Assembly (NCBI RefSeq): GCF_001524445.2
Contig: NZ_CP013417.1
Location: forward strand, 930,001-994,000
Origin: Burkholderia savannae
GTDB lineage: Bacteria > Pseudomonadota > Gammaproteobacteria > Burkholderiales > Burkholderiaceae
Reading direction: 5' to 3'
DNA length: 64,000 bases
Notes under the pieces: generated by a model
Databases searched by the model: none
Seen by the model: the letters and a program-made list of their open reading frames with translations, nothing else
What the model was told of the DNA's origin: nothing
Shown: piece by piece, positions 7,861 to 15,569 of the stretch
Layout of the letters: the number at the start of each line of letters is the position of its first letter
How positions within the stretch are numbered: position 1 is the first letter of the stretch
Translations under genes and position numbers: made by a program

Positions 7861-8053
7861 GGCGCGCATCGCGCAACATCGCGCCGCGTGTCGTGTTCGA
7901 GCGTGCATGTACGGTGCGATGGCGAGCGAATGCCTTTCGCGCGAAACGAGGGGATTGGACGATCGGGAATGCGAAGAAGCGGCGGGTGGCCGCGAGACGG
8001 GAAATGCGGCGCAAGCGCCCGGCGGCCGCGCGGCGCGCCGGGCGAAGCTGGCG

Positions 8054-8305
8054 TCAGGCTCGTTTGAATAGCCGGATCACGAACAGCAGAATGACGGCGC
8101 CGATGACGGCGACGATGATCGAACTGATGAAGCCGCCGCCGATGTGAATGCCGAGAATGCCGGCGAGCCAGCCGCCGATGACGGCACCGACGATGCCGAC
8201 GATGATGTCCACGAGCAGCCCGAAGCCGCCGCCCTTCACGAGCAGGCCGGCGAGCCAGCCTGCGATTGCGCCGATGATGAGCCACATAATCAAGCCATGA
8301 GCCAT
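8054..8305 (-). CDS. GlsB/YeaQ/YmgE-family small membrane protein
   Basis: An 83-residue protein with three hydrophobic, glycine-rich membrane segments (IIGAIAGWLAGLLVKGGGFG, DIIVGIVGAVIGGWLAGILG and the C-terminal SSIIVAVIGAVILLFVIRLF). This is the pattern of the transglycosylase-associated GlsB/YeaQ/YmgE family, small inner-membrane stress proteins of unknown mechanism. The ATG at 8305 has a strong AAGGAGAG ribosome-binding site. Longer in-frame starts add an unrelated basic tail and are rejected. It stands alone on the minus strand. Confidence 0.9.
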   Translation of the reverse strand: MAHGLIMWLIIGAIAGWLAGLLVKGGGFGLLVDIIVGIVGAVIGGWLAGILGIHIGGGFISSIIVAVIGAVILLFVIRLFKRA

Positions 8306-8801
8306 GGTGGTTCTCTCCTTTGTTAATTCCCACGAATGAACCGACGTCGGGCGCTGCCTGTGACGTGACGCGGATCGCACGCCGATCCCGGAGCGTCGCC
8401 CCCGCAATTTACTTCAATAGACGGGTCAGGATCGTTAAGTAATGTTACGCATCTCGTCCGAATTGACCAAATATTTTTTGTCGGACGGGCGCCGGTACGC
8501 GCATTGAAATAAAAGCGTAAGAAAAATCCGCGCGCGATTCTTTTGCGGTGATTCGGCCGCGGCGGCGAACGTCGCGCATGCGGCGCCGCAGCGAATGCCG
8601 AGCCGTTCGCGATGCGAAAGTTTCCACGGTAGGCGGCGACGAACCGGCGCACCGTGCGGTGCGCCACCGTTCACGGCGGCAGAACGCACGCGTGCGCGTT
8701 TCGTTCGGTTGAAACGGGTTCGGCACCGCAACGCCGACGCGATACGCTTCGTTGCGCGACGCCTCGGCCGGCGCGTCGGATTCAGTCGGTTTCAGCCGGT
8801 C
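8306..8801. other. Intergenic region with no recognised gene
   Basis: About 500 bases. A short AT-rich patch lies around 8440-8490. The open frames present on both strands are Arg-rich, lack ribosome-binding sites and match nothing I know. The region leads into decayed gene fragments. Confidence 0.5.
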
Positions 8802-9023
8802 TCAAGCGAGCGGAAAGGCGGCGAAGAGCGGCGTGTCCTCCGCGGACGCGGAGAATGCCGTCAGATGCGGATGAGCGGTTTCGTCGACGATGGCCGGCAA
8901 CATCATGCGCGTGAACCGCCATGCGATCGCGACCGTCGCACCCGCTTGCGCGAGCCGGTTGTCGCGCTCGGTGATAGGCGTCCACGGCAACGACGCATCG
9001 AGTGCATCTGCGGCCGGCAACTG
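8802..9023 (-). pseudogene. Glutathione S-transferase-like C-terminal remnant
   Basis: The minus frame ending at 8802 encodes LPWTPITERDNRLAQAGATV followed by a helical tail ending EDTPLFAAFPLA. This resembles the C-terminal helical domain of GST-family proteins (the final PxFxAxxP segment is typical). No N-terminal thioredoxin-fold domain precedes it; the frame joins directly to a GabT-like segment, so it is a fragment. Confidence 0.4.
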
Positions 9024-9255
9024 GTTGCGGACGTGCGCGAGCCGCGCCTGCACGGCGGCCGCGACTCGCGGATGCCGATGCCCGGTGTCGAGCACGGCGA
9101 TGCCGCTCGTGAAGTCGAGATATGCGTTGCCGTCGACGTCTTATAAGCGTTCGCTGCGCGCGCTCGACGTGGATCGGGTGGACCTGGCCAACGCCGCGGG
9201 CAACGGCGGCGGCGCGGCGGCCATTCCACGCTTCGTTCGGGGAACTTATCGTCAC
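9024..9255 (-). pseudogene. GabT-like aminotransferase N-terminal remnant, frameshifted
   Basis: One frame gives AAAVARGVGQVHPIHVERAQ, matching the conserved N-terminus of 4-aminobutyrate aminotransferases (RGVGQxHPIF). A shift near 9150 moves to another frame that gives DVDGNAYLDFTSGIAVLDTG followed by HRHPRVAAAVQARL, the next conserved block. A stop codon sits just before that block. The match then ends abruptly and joins GST-like sequence. The pyridoxal-phosphate domain is missing, so this is a decayed fragment. Confidence 0.6.
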
Positions 9256-9379
9256 GCTCCTGAATGGCTGAGCGAAAGAGGGCGGGCGGCGCGCGTTTCT
9301 CGGCGAGCTCGGGTGCCGCCGCCCGCGTGAGATCCGTATCCGCGCGCGCCAAGTGCGCGATGAGTGTCGACCCGCGCGG

Positions 9380-9840
9380 GCGATGATCAGTTCTCCTGAC
9401 ACGATCGCCGCCGGCCGCTCGATCGGCGCGTGCTACGGCGGCGCGAGCGCGCACGCGAAGGCGTAGTTCGAGCGCATCGGAACGCGAGTCGTCGAGCTGG
9501 GCAGCGAAGCGCCATTCGACGCGCTCACGGCCCTCGGCCCGTGTCTGCCTATTGCGCTCGCGTATTGCGATGCGGCCGGGTATCGCGGTGTGCGTCGACG
9601 ATGTGTTCGAATGCGCGGCCGCGTGCGGGCTCGGCGACTGGCGCGGCGTTCTCGATTGGGCGCAGCGTGCGGCCGGGTGCTGAGCGTGAGCGAGACGCAG
9701 ACTTGCCTGAGCCGCGCGGCGACGCCGGCCGGCATCACCGAGGCGATTCTCCGCGCGCCGTCGTTGCGCAAGCGTCTGCCGGACGCACTGCGCGAAGGCG
9801 TTCGCCACGGCGCCGCGATGGCGCGGCACTGGCGGGTTGG
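9380..9840 (+). pseudogene. Possible ProC-like (pyrroline-5-carboxylate reductase family) remnant
   Basis: The plus strand encodes disconnected pieces resembling the C-terminal half of ProC-type oxidoreductases: DTIAAGRSIGACYGGASAHA, an in-frame stop near 9468, then FERIGTRVVELGSEAPFDAL followed by TALGPCLPIALAYCDAAG, and after a shift RAATPAGITEAIL...GVRHGAAMA. Stops and frameshifts break the sequence. The family call rests on recalled resemblance only and could be wrong. Confidence 0.3.
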
Positions 9841-9894
9841 ATCACGAGGAGGCGCATGCACGCAGGACTTGAAGAAAAACCGGATCGTCACCCG

Positions 9895-10080
9895 TTAGAG
9901 GCTGCTCGCCTCGCGGTCGAACGGCTTCACGCCGAGCTCGTCCTCGAGCATCTTGATCTGGCGGCTCGCGGCGCCCACTGTGACGTGCGGATGATGCGCG
10001 GCTTCGGTGAGGCTGTAGCCGCGCGCGGACCCTTCGAACGTGCGCAACGCCGACAGCGACGGGAGCTTCGACGTGTCTTG
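9895..10080 (-). pseudogene. LysR-family regulator N-terminal remnant
   Basis: The frame ending at 9895 encodes LPSLSALRTFEGSARGYSLT followed by EAAHHPHVTVGAASRQIKML and EDELGVKPFDREASSL, the winged-helix DNA-binding domain of LysR regulators of the GcvA/AmpR type. There is no credible start codon and the effector domain is absent, so it is a truncated remnant. Confidence 0.6.
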
Positions 10081-10406
10081 CGGATCGGGGCGCAGGGGCC
10101 GGCTCAATCTGATTGACGCGGAAACGGGACGGCGTATTTCGCAACGAGTTCGAAATGACTTCATCACGGTTTCGGGCGCGGCCTGGACGCGGGGCAGTGG
10201 GCGATTCGCTCGACGTGCGCATTCGATGGCGGCGCGGCGCGACGAAAAGGGCTTCTCGATGCACGCGCGCGCCGACATGTGCCGCATGCGTCTCGCAAGC
10301 GACGCTGCGGCGAATGTCGCGATGCGCGCCGTCACGCAAGACGCGAGCGCGACGCCGGAAAGCGAAAAGGGCCGCGACGCTTTCGCATCGCAGCCCTTGA
10401 ATCTGT

Positions 10407-10482
10407 TGGTGCCGGAGATAGGAGTCGAACCTACGACCTTCGCATTACGAATGCGCTGCTCTACCAACTGAGCTACACCGGC
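10407..10482 (-). tRNA. tRNA-Thr (anticodon CGU)
   Basis: Read on the minus strand from 10482 this is a 76-nt cloverleaf ending in encoded CCA (10407-10409). The D-arm AGCTCAGTTGGTAGAGC, the anticodon stem-loop GCGCATTCGTAATGCG with anticodon CGT, and the T-arm GTAGGTTCGACTCCTAT are all standard. It follows the E. coli tRNA-Thr(CGU) sequence closely. The acceptor stem pairs except for one U-U at position 6-67. It reads ACG codons. Decayed gene fragments lie beyond its 3' end. Confidence 0.95.
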
Positions 10483-10797
10483 AACAGAGAAACGAAATTA
10501 TATGGAGCTACCGGCACGCTGGCAAGAGGATTTGGCAAAAAATTGTGGAGAATGCTTATTGGTGCCGGTAACTGCTTGATTCATCGGGATTCCCGTCGAT
10601 CGATTCACCGCTTTGCGCAGGCATTCGATGGCCTCGCATCGATCGAAACGCGAGCTCGCACCATGACGGCTCCATGCGAGCTCGCGTTTGTCGTGCTCCG
10701 GTCGACCGGAGCACGCCCGCAACGGGCGGGCATCGCGTTCGCCGCGCCGAATGCGAACGAGCGGGGCGCGCTCGGCCGTCGCTCGCGCGACGTCGCG
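10483..10797. other. Intergenic region between fbp and tRNA-Thr
   Basis: 315 bases without a gene. The half nearer fbp contains two adjacent inverted repeats (10646-10689 and 10692-10715), listed separately. Nothing else is recognisable. Confidence 0.6.
10646..10715 (-). terminator. Tandem inverted repeats downstream of fbp
   Basis: A perfect 24-bp palindrome at 10692-10715 (CGTGCTCCGGTC and its complement) is followed on the minus strand by a hairpin with 15-bp perfect arms (10646-10660 and 10675-10689) and a 14-base loop, ending in TTT. The pair sits about 80 bases beyond the fbp stop and probably ends its transcript. Confidence 0.6.
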
Positions 10798-11814
10798 TTA
10801 CGACTGGGCTTCCTGGTGGTAGCGCGAGACGCGCTCGACCTCGTTCTTCGAGCCGAGAATCACCGGCACGCGCTGGTGCAAGCCGGTCGGCTGCACGTCG
10901 AGGATGCGCTGCAGGCCCGTCGTCGCCGCGCCGCCCGCCTGCTCGACGATGAACGACATCGGGTTCGCCTCGTACATCAGGCGCAGCTTGCCCGGGCGAT
11001 CCGGCGTGCGCTTGTCGGCCGGGTACATGAAGATGCCGCCGCGATTCAGAATCCGGTGCACGTCGGCGACCATCGACGCGATCCAGCGCATGTTGAAATT
11101 CTCGCCGCGCGGGCCCTCGGCGCCGGCGTTCAGCTCGTCGACGTAGCGCTTCACCGGGTCGTACCAGTGGCGCGCGTTCGACGCGTTGATCGCGTATTCG
11201 CGCGTGTCTTCCGGAATCCGCAGGTTGCTTTGCGTGAGCACCCACGAGCCGACTTCGCGGTCGAGCGTGAAGCAGTTCACGCCGTTGCCCGTCGTCAGCA
11301 CGAACACGGTCTGCGGGCCGTACACCGCATAGCCCGCCGCGACCTGCTCGGTGCCCGGCTGCAGGAACGACTGCTCGGTTGCCAGCTGGCCGTCCGGGCA
11401 GCGCAGCACCGAGAAGATCGTGCCGATCGACACGTTCACGTCGATATTCGACGAGCCGTCGAGCGGATCGAACACGAGCAGGTACTCGCCGCGCGGATAG
11501 TTCGCGGGGATCGGAAAGAATGTTTCCATTTCCTCCGACGCCATCGCCGCGAGATTGCCGCCCCATTCGTTCGCGTCGAGCAGGATCTCGTTCGACAGGA
11601 TGTCGAGCTTCTTCTGCACCTCGCCCTGCACGTTCTCGCTGCCGGCCGTGCCGAGCGCATCGCCCAACGCGCCCTTGCTGACGTTGTAGCTGATCGCCTT
11701 GCACGCGCGCGCGACCACTTCGATCAACAGGCGCAGGTCGGCGGGGAGGTTGTTGGTCTCACGCTGCTGCTCGATCAGATACTTGGAAAGCGTGGTGCGT
11801 CGGGAAATGGACAT
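10798..11814 (-). CDS. fbp: Fructose-1,6-bisphosphatase, class 1
   Basis: A 338-residue protein starting [20 protein letters not shown] with GGAG upstream of the ATG at 11814. It shows the class 1 FBPase metal and active-site blocks: the Glu-rich [29 protein letters not shown] (the DPLDGSS Li-sensitive phosphatase motif), YGPQTV and the late [18 protein letters not shown] block. It dephosphorylates fructose 1,6-bisphosphate in gluconeogenesis. The length is normal. It is a single gene flanked by the divergent metR region and paired inverted repeats. Confidence 0.97.
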   Translation of the reverse strand: MSISRRTTLSKYLIEQQRETNNLPADLRLLIEVVARACKAISYNVSKGALGDALGTAGSENVQGEVQKKLDILSNEILLDANEWGGNLAAMASEEMETFFPIPANYPRGEYLLVFDPLDGSSNIDVNVSIGTIFSVLRCPDGQLATEQSFLQPGTEQVAAGYAVYGPQTVFVLTTGNGVNCFTLDREVGSWVLTQSNLRIPEDTREYAINASNARHWYDPVKRYVDELNAGAEGPRGENFNMRWIASMVADVHRILNRGGIFMYPADKRTPDRPGKLRLMYEANPMSFIVEQAGGAATTGLQRILDVQPTGLHQRVPVILGSKNEVERVSRYHQEAQS

Positions 11815-11939
11815 GGGGAACTCCGAGAGGCTGACGAATGCGTTGGATGTTGGGATAGGAATAGGCTCGATTTTACCCGTGGCGACCTGCCGCAGACGGT
11901 TTTTCGGCGAAAGCGGGTCGGAACGGCGCGCCGCGCCGC

Positions 11940-12872
11940 TTACAGCAGCTCGATCTCGGGCAGCGACGTTGCGCTCGTCTCGCGCATCGTCGCGACGAAG
12001 TCGGCCGCGTACGGGCGCGTCGAGAACGCGGGCAGCGTCGCCGCGTAGAGCTCGCCCGACAGCGTCGAGCCGTCGGCGCGCAGCACCGCTCGCGCGCTCA
12101 CGTAACGCTTGTCGAGGTAAGTCGCGACCGCCCACAGCGGCAGCGCCGCGACGCCGCGGCGGCTCGCGACGAGCTGCAGGATCGCGACCGTCAGCTCCGA
12201 CGTGCGCCGCTTCGGCTCGATGCCGGCGGGCTTGAGCACTTGCCGGACGATGTCGAGCATTTCGTCGGGCACCGGGTACGTGATGAGCGTCTCGTCGCGG
12301 AAATCGTCCGCGCACAGCGACGGCTTCTGCGCGAGCGCGTGGTCGTTGCCGACGAGCCCGACGATCTGGAAGCGAAAGAGCGGGTGATGGTCGACGGCTT
12401 CGTCGGCGTCGGCCTCGGCGACGATCGCGAGATCCGCGCGGTCCTGATGCAGGAGGCCGATCGGGTCCGCGTGAAAGCCCGACACGATGTCGAGCTCGAC
12501 TTCCGGCCAGCGCTGCCGGAACGCATCCATCGCGGGCATCAGCCAGTCGAAGCAGGTGTGGCACTCGACCGCGATCCGCAGCGTGCCGCCCGTGCCGAGC
12601 GCGAGACGCGCGATGTCGCGCTCGGCTTCCTCGATCGCGGGCACGACCTCGCCGGCGAGCGCGAGCAGGCGCTTGCCGGCCGCGGTGAACGTGAGCGGCG
12701 CGGATTTGCGCACGAACAGCGGCAGCCCGAAGTGCGTTTCGAGCGCCTTCAACTGGTGCGACAGCGCCGACTGCGTGAGGCACAGAACCTGCGCGGCGCG
12801 CGACAGGTTGCCGGTGTCGCGCAGCGCCGCGAGCGTCTGCAGATGCCGGAATTCGAGCGGTGAGCGGATCAT
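11940..12872 (-). CDS. metR: MetR, LysR-type regulator of methionine synthesis
   Basis: A 310-residue LysR regulator. The N-terminal winged helix ([20 protein letters not shown]) is followed by a co-inducer domain from about residue 90. Its close divergent position to metE, with a TGAA-N5-TTCA MetR box between them, identifies it as MetR, which activates metE with homocysteine as co-inducer. A truncated LysR fragment elsewhere (9895) is unrelated. The start is the ATG at 12872. Confidence 0.9.
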   Translation of the reverse strand: MIRSPLEFRHLQTLAALRDTGNLSRAAQVLCLTQSALSHQLKALETHFGLPLFVRKSAPLTFTAAGKRLLALAGEVVPAIEEAERDIARLALGTGGTLRIAVECHTCFDWLMPAMDAFRQRWPEVELDIVSGFHADPIGLLHQDRADLAIVAEADADEAVDHHPLFRFQIVGLVGNDHALAQKPSLCADDFRDETLITYPVPDEMLDIVRQVLKPAGIEPKRRTSELTVAILQLVASRRGVAALPLWAVATYLDKRYVSARAVLRADGSTLSGELYAATLPAFSTRPYAADFVATMRETSATSLPEIELL

Positions 12873-12899
12873 CGAGAAGCGCCTGGCTGGTTACTATGT

Positions 12900-12912
12900 T
12901 GAAAAGAATTCA
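12900..12912. promoter_or_regulatory. MetR-binding box between metR and metE
   Basis: TGAAAAGAATTCA is a perfect match to the known MetR consensus TGAA-N5-TTCA. It lies 28 bases from the metR start and 77 bases from the metE start, placed to control both genes. Confidence 0.75.
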
Positions 12913-12988
12913 TGATATTCGGCAAAAACTTTCGTTTGAGTAATGATAGGGCAAATCCGATACTGCCGGTCACTTCTGGAGGATCGAG

Positions 12989-15283
12989 ATGACCACCGCA
13001 CACATCCTGGGTTTTCCGCGCATCGGCGCGCAACGCGAGCTGAAGTTCGCCCTCGAACGCTATTGGCGCGAAGGCGCGTCGGCCGACGCCGAGCACGCGC
13101 TCGTCGAGACCGGCCGTGCGCTGCGCGCCGCGCACTGGCAGGCGCAGCGCGCGGCCGGGCTCGACTGCGTGACGGCCGGCGACTTCGCGTGGTACGACCA
13201 CGTGTTGACGACGCTCGCGCACGTCGGCGGCCTGCCGTTGCGGTTCGGCTTCGACGCGCGCGCGCTCACGCTCGCCGACTACTTCGCGGCGGCGCGCGGC
13301 AACGCCGCGCAGCCGGCGATGGAAATGACGAAGTGGTTCGACACGAACTATCACTATCTCGTGCCCGAGTACTCGCCCGCGACGACGTTCGGGCCGGGCG
13401 TCGAGTGGCTTTTCGACGAAGTGCGCGAAGCGCGCGCGCTCGGCCATCGCGCGAAGGCGGCGCTCGTCGGCCCGCTCACGCTGCTGTGGCTCGGCAAAGC
13501 GCGCGACGGGCTCGCCGATCGCCTCGAGCTGTTGCCGCGCCTCGTGCCCGCGTATCGGTCGCTGCTCGCGCGATTGAAGCAAGCGGGCGTGGACTGGGTG
13601 CAGATCGACGAGCCGATCTTCGCGCTCGATCTGCCCGCCGCGTGGCGCGACGCCGCGCAGCCTGTCTACGAAGCGCTCGCGCCCGACGCGCCGAAGCTGC
13701 TCGTCGCGACTTACTTCGACGACGCGAGCGAGCACGCGGCGCTCCTGAAGGCGTTGCCCGTCGCGGGGCTGCACATCGACCTCGTGCGCGGCGACGCGCA
13801 GCTCGACGCGTTCGTCGCGGGCTATCCGGCCGACAAGGTGCTGTCGTGCGGGATCGTCGACGGCCGCAACGTGTGGCGCAATGATCTCGATCGCTCGCTA
13901 GCGCGGCTCGCGCCGGTGCGCGATGCGCTCGGCGAACGGCTGTGGGTCGCGACGAGCTGCTCGCTGCTGCACGCGCCCGTCGACCTCACGCACGAGCCGA
14001 AGCTCGACGACGAGCTGAAGGCGTGGCTCGCGTTCGCGGTACAGAAGACGCGCGAGGTCGCGGCGCTGCGCGACGCGCTCGTGAAGGGACGCGCGGCGGT
14101 CGCGGCGGAGTTCGACGATGCGGCGGCGGCCGCGAACGCGCGACGTACGTCGGCGCGCATTCACAACCCGCTCGTCAAGCGTCGCGTCGCGGCGCTGACC
14201 GATGCCGACGCACGCCGCGCGGGCGCCTATCCGGCGCGCGCGGCCACGCAGCACGCGCGTTTCGATCTGCCGCCGCTGCCGACGACGACGATCGGCTCGT
14301 TCCCGCAGACGCCGGAAATCCGCCGCGCGCGTGCGGCGCTCAAACAGGGCGTGCTCGATCATCTCGGCTACCTGGAGGCGATGCGCGAGCAGGTGCGCAT
14401 CGCGATCGACAAGCAGCTCGCGTACGGGCTCGACGTGCTCGTGCACGGCGAGGCGGAGCGCAACGACATGGTCGAGTACTTCGGCGAGCTGCTGTGGGGC
14501 TTCGCGATCACGAGCAACGGCTGGGTGCAGAGCTACGGCTCGCGGTGCGTGAAGCCGCCGCTCATCTATGGCGACGTCTATTTGCCGGAGCCGTTGACGG
14601 TGGGCTGGGCGTCGTACGCGCAGAGCCTGACGGCGAAGCCGGTGAAGGGCATGCTGACGGGGCCCGTCACGATGCTGCAATGGTCGTTCGTGCGCGACGA
14701 CCAGCCGCGCGCGACGACCGCGCTGCAGATCGCGCTCGCGCTGCGCCAGGAGACGCTCGATCTCGAGAAGGCCGGCATCGGAATGATCCAGATCGACGAG
14801 CCGGCGCTGCGCGAAGGGCTGCCGCTGAAGGCGCGCGATCGCGCCGCGTATCTCGCCTGGGCGGTGCGCGCGTTCAAGGTCGCGTCGTCGGGCGTCGCGG
14901 ACGCGACGCAGATCCACACGCACATGTGCTATTCGGAATTCGGCGACATCCTGCCGTCGATCGCCGCGCTCGACGCCGACGTGATCTCGATCGAGACGAC
15001 CCGCTCGAACATGGAGCTGCTCGACGCGTTCGAGACGTTCGCGTATCCGAACGAGATCGGGCCGGGCGTCTACGACATCCATTCGCCGCGCGTGCCCGAC
15101 GCGGACGAGATCGAGCGGCTCATCCTGCTCGCGCTTGAGCGGATTCCGGCAGAGCGCCTGTGGGTGAATCCGGACTGCGGGCTGAAGACGCGGGAGTGGC
15201 GGCAGGTCGACGCGGCGCTCGCCGCGATGGTCGAGGCGGCGAAGCGCGTGCGGGAGACGGTCGCGCAGGCGGCGCTCGCGTGA
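12989..15283 (+). CDS. metE: Cobalamin-independent methionine synthase
   Basis: A 764-residue enzyme starting [20 protein letters not shown] with GGAGG just upstream. It transfers a methyl group from 5-methyltetrahydropteroyl-triglutamate to homocysteine. The N-terminal folate-side barrel and the C-terminal catalytic barrel (from [17 protein letters not shown], about residue 430) are complete. The zinc ligands are visible as His and Cys in [10 protein letters not shown] and Cys in [11 protein letters not shown], with the intervening Glu. The length is normal. It is divergent from metR and probably activated by it. Confidence 0.97.
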   Translation: MTTAHILGFPRIGAQRELKFALERYWREGASADAEHALVETGRALRAAHWQAQRAAGLDCVTAGDFAWYDHVLTTLAHVGGLPLRFGFDARALTLADYFAAARGNAAQPAMEMTKWFDTNYHYLVPEYSPATTFGPGVEWLFDEVREARALGHRAKAALVGPLTLLWLGKARDGLADRLELLPRLVPAYRSLLARLKQAGVDWVQIDEPIFALDLPAAWRDAAQPVYEALAPDAPKLLVATYFDDASEHAALLKALPVAGLHIDLVRGDAQLDAFVAGYPADKVLSCGIVDGRNVWRNDLDRSLARLAPVRDALGERLWVATSCSLLHAPVDLTHEPKLDDELKAWLAFAVQKTREVAALRDALVKGRAAVAAEFDDAAAAANARRTSARIHNPLVKRRVAALTDADARRAGAYPARAATQHARFDLPPLPTTTIGSFPQTPEIRRARAALKQGVLDHLGYLEAMREQVRIAIDKQLAYGLDVLVHGEAERNDMVEYFGELLWGFAITSNGWVQSYGSRCVKPPLIYGDVYLPEPLTVGWASYAQSLTAKPVKGMLTGPVTMLQWSFVRDDQPRATTALQIALALRQETLDLEKAGIGMIQIDEPALREGLPLKARDRAAYLAWAVRAFKVASSGVADATQIHTHMCYSEFGDILPSIAALDADVISIETTRSNMELLDAFETFAYPNEIGPGVYDIHSPRVPDADEIERLILLALERIPAERLWVNPDCGLKTREWRQVDAALAAMVEAAKRVRETVAQAALA

Positions 15284-15364
15284 TGTGACGCGGCGGCGCG
15301 TGACGGCCGGGCGCGGCATGCGGCGCGCGCGTGTGTTTTGCGTCGGCGGGCGCGCGCATCGCTC

Positions 15365-15453
15365 GCGCGGGCCGCACGACTCGACTCGAATCGATTCGAC
15401 CCGACTCGATTCGATTGACTTCGGCTTCGGCTTCGGCTTCGGCTTCGGCTTCG
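15365..15453. repeat. Low-complexity TCGA/ATTCG tract with (TCGGCT)5 hexamer repeat
   Basis: Between metE and pepN, a stretch built of CTCGA, ATCGATTCGA and similar words (15380-15418) runs into five perfect TCGGCT hexamers (15421-15450) plus partial copies at both ends. It is outside any gene and is a candidate variable-number repeat. Confidence 0.75.
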
Positions 15454-15493
15454 ATTCGCGCAGCCGATCGGGCGGTCGTCCGCTCGCTCGATA

Positions 15494-15530
15494 AAAAAGC
15501 CGGCATCGCAACACGCGATGCCGGCTTTTT
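15494..15530. terminator. Bidirectional terminator between metE and pepN
   Basis: AGCCGGCATCG and its complement flank a short loop, with an A-run on the left and a T-run on the right. The symmetry fits termination of both convergent genes. Confidence 0.85.
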
Positions 15531-15569
15531 CGTCCGCGGCCGCCGGGAAACGGGCGGCCGCAACCGCCG

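Noticed and set aside
9895..10467. A full-length LysR regulator gene overlapping tRNA-Thr
   Set aside because: Only the DNA-binding domain is recognisable, and the rest of the frame runs antisense noise and through the tRNA gene.
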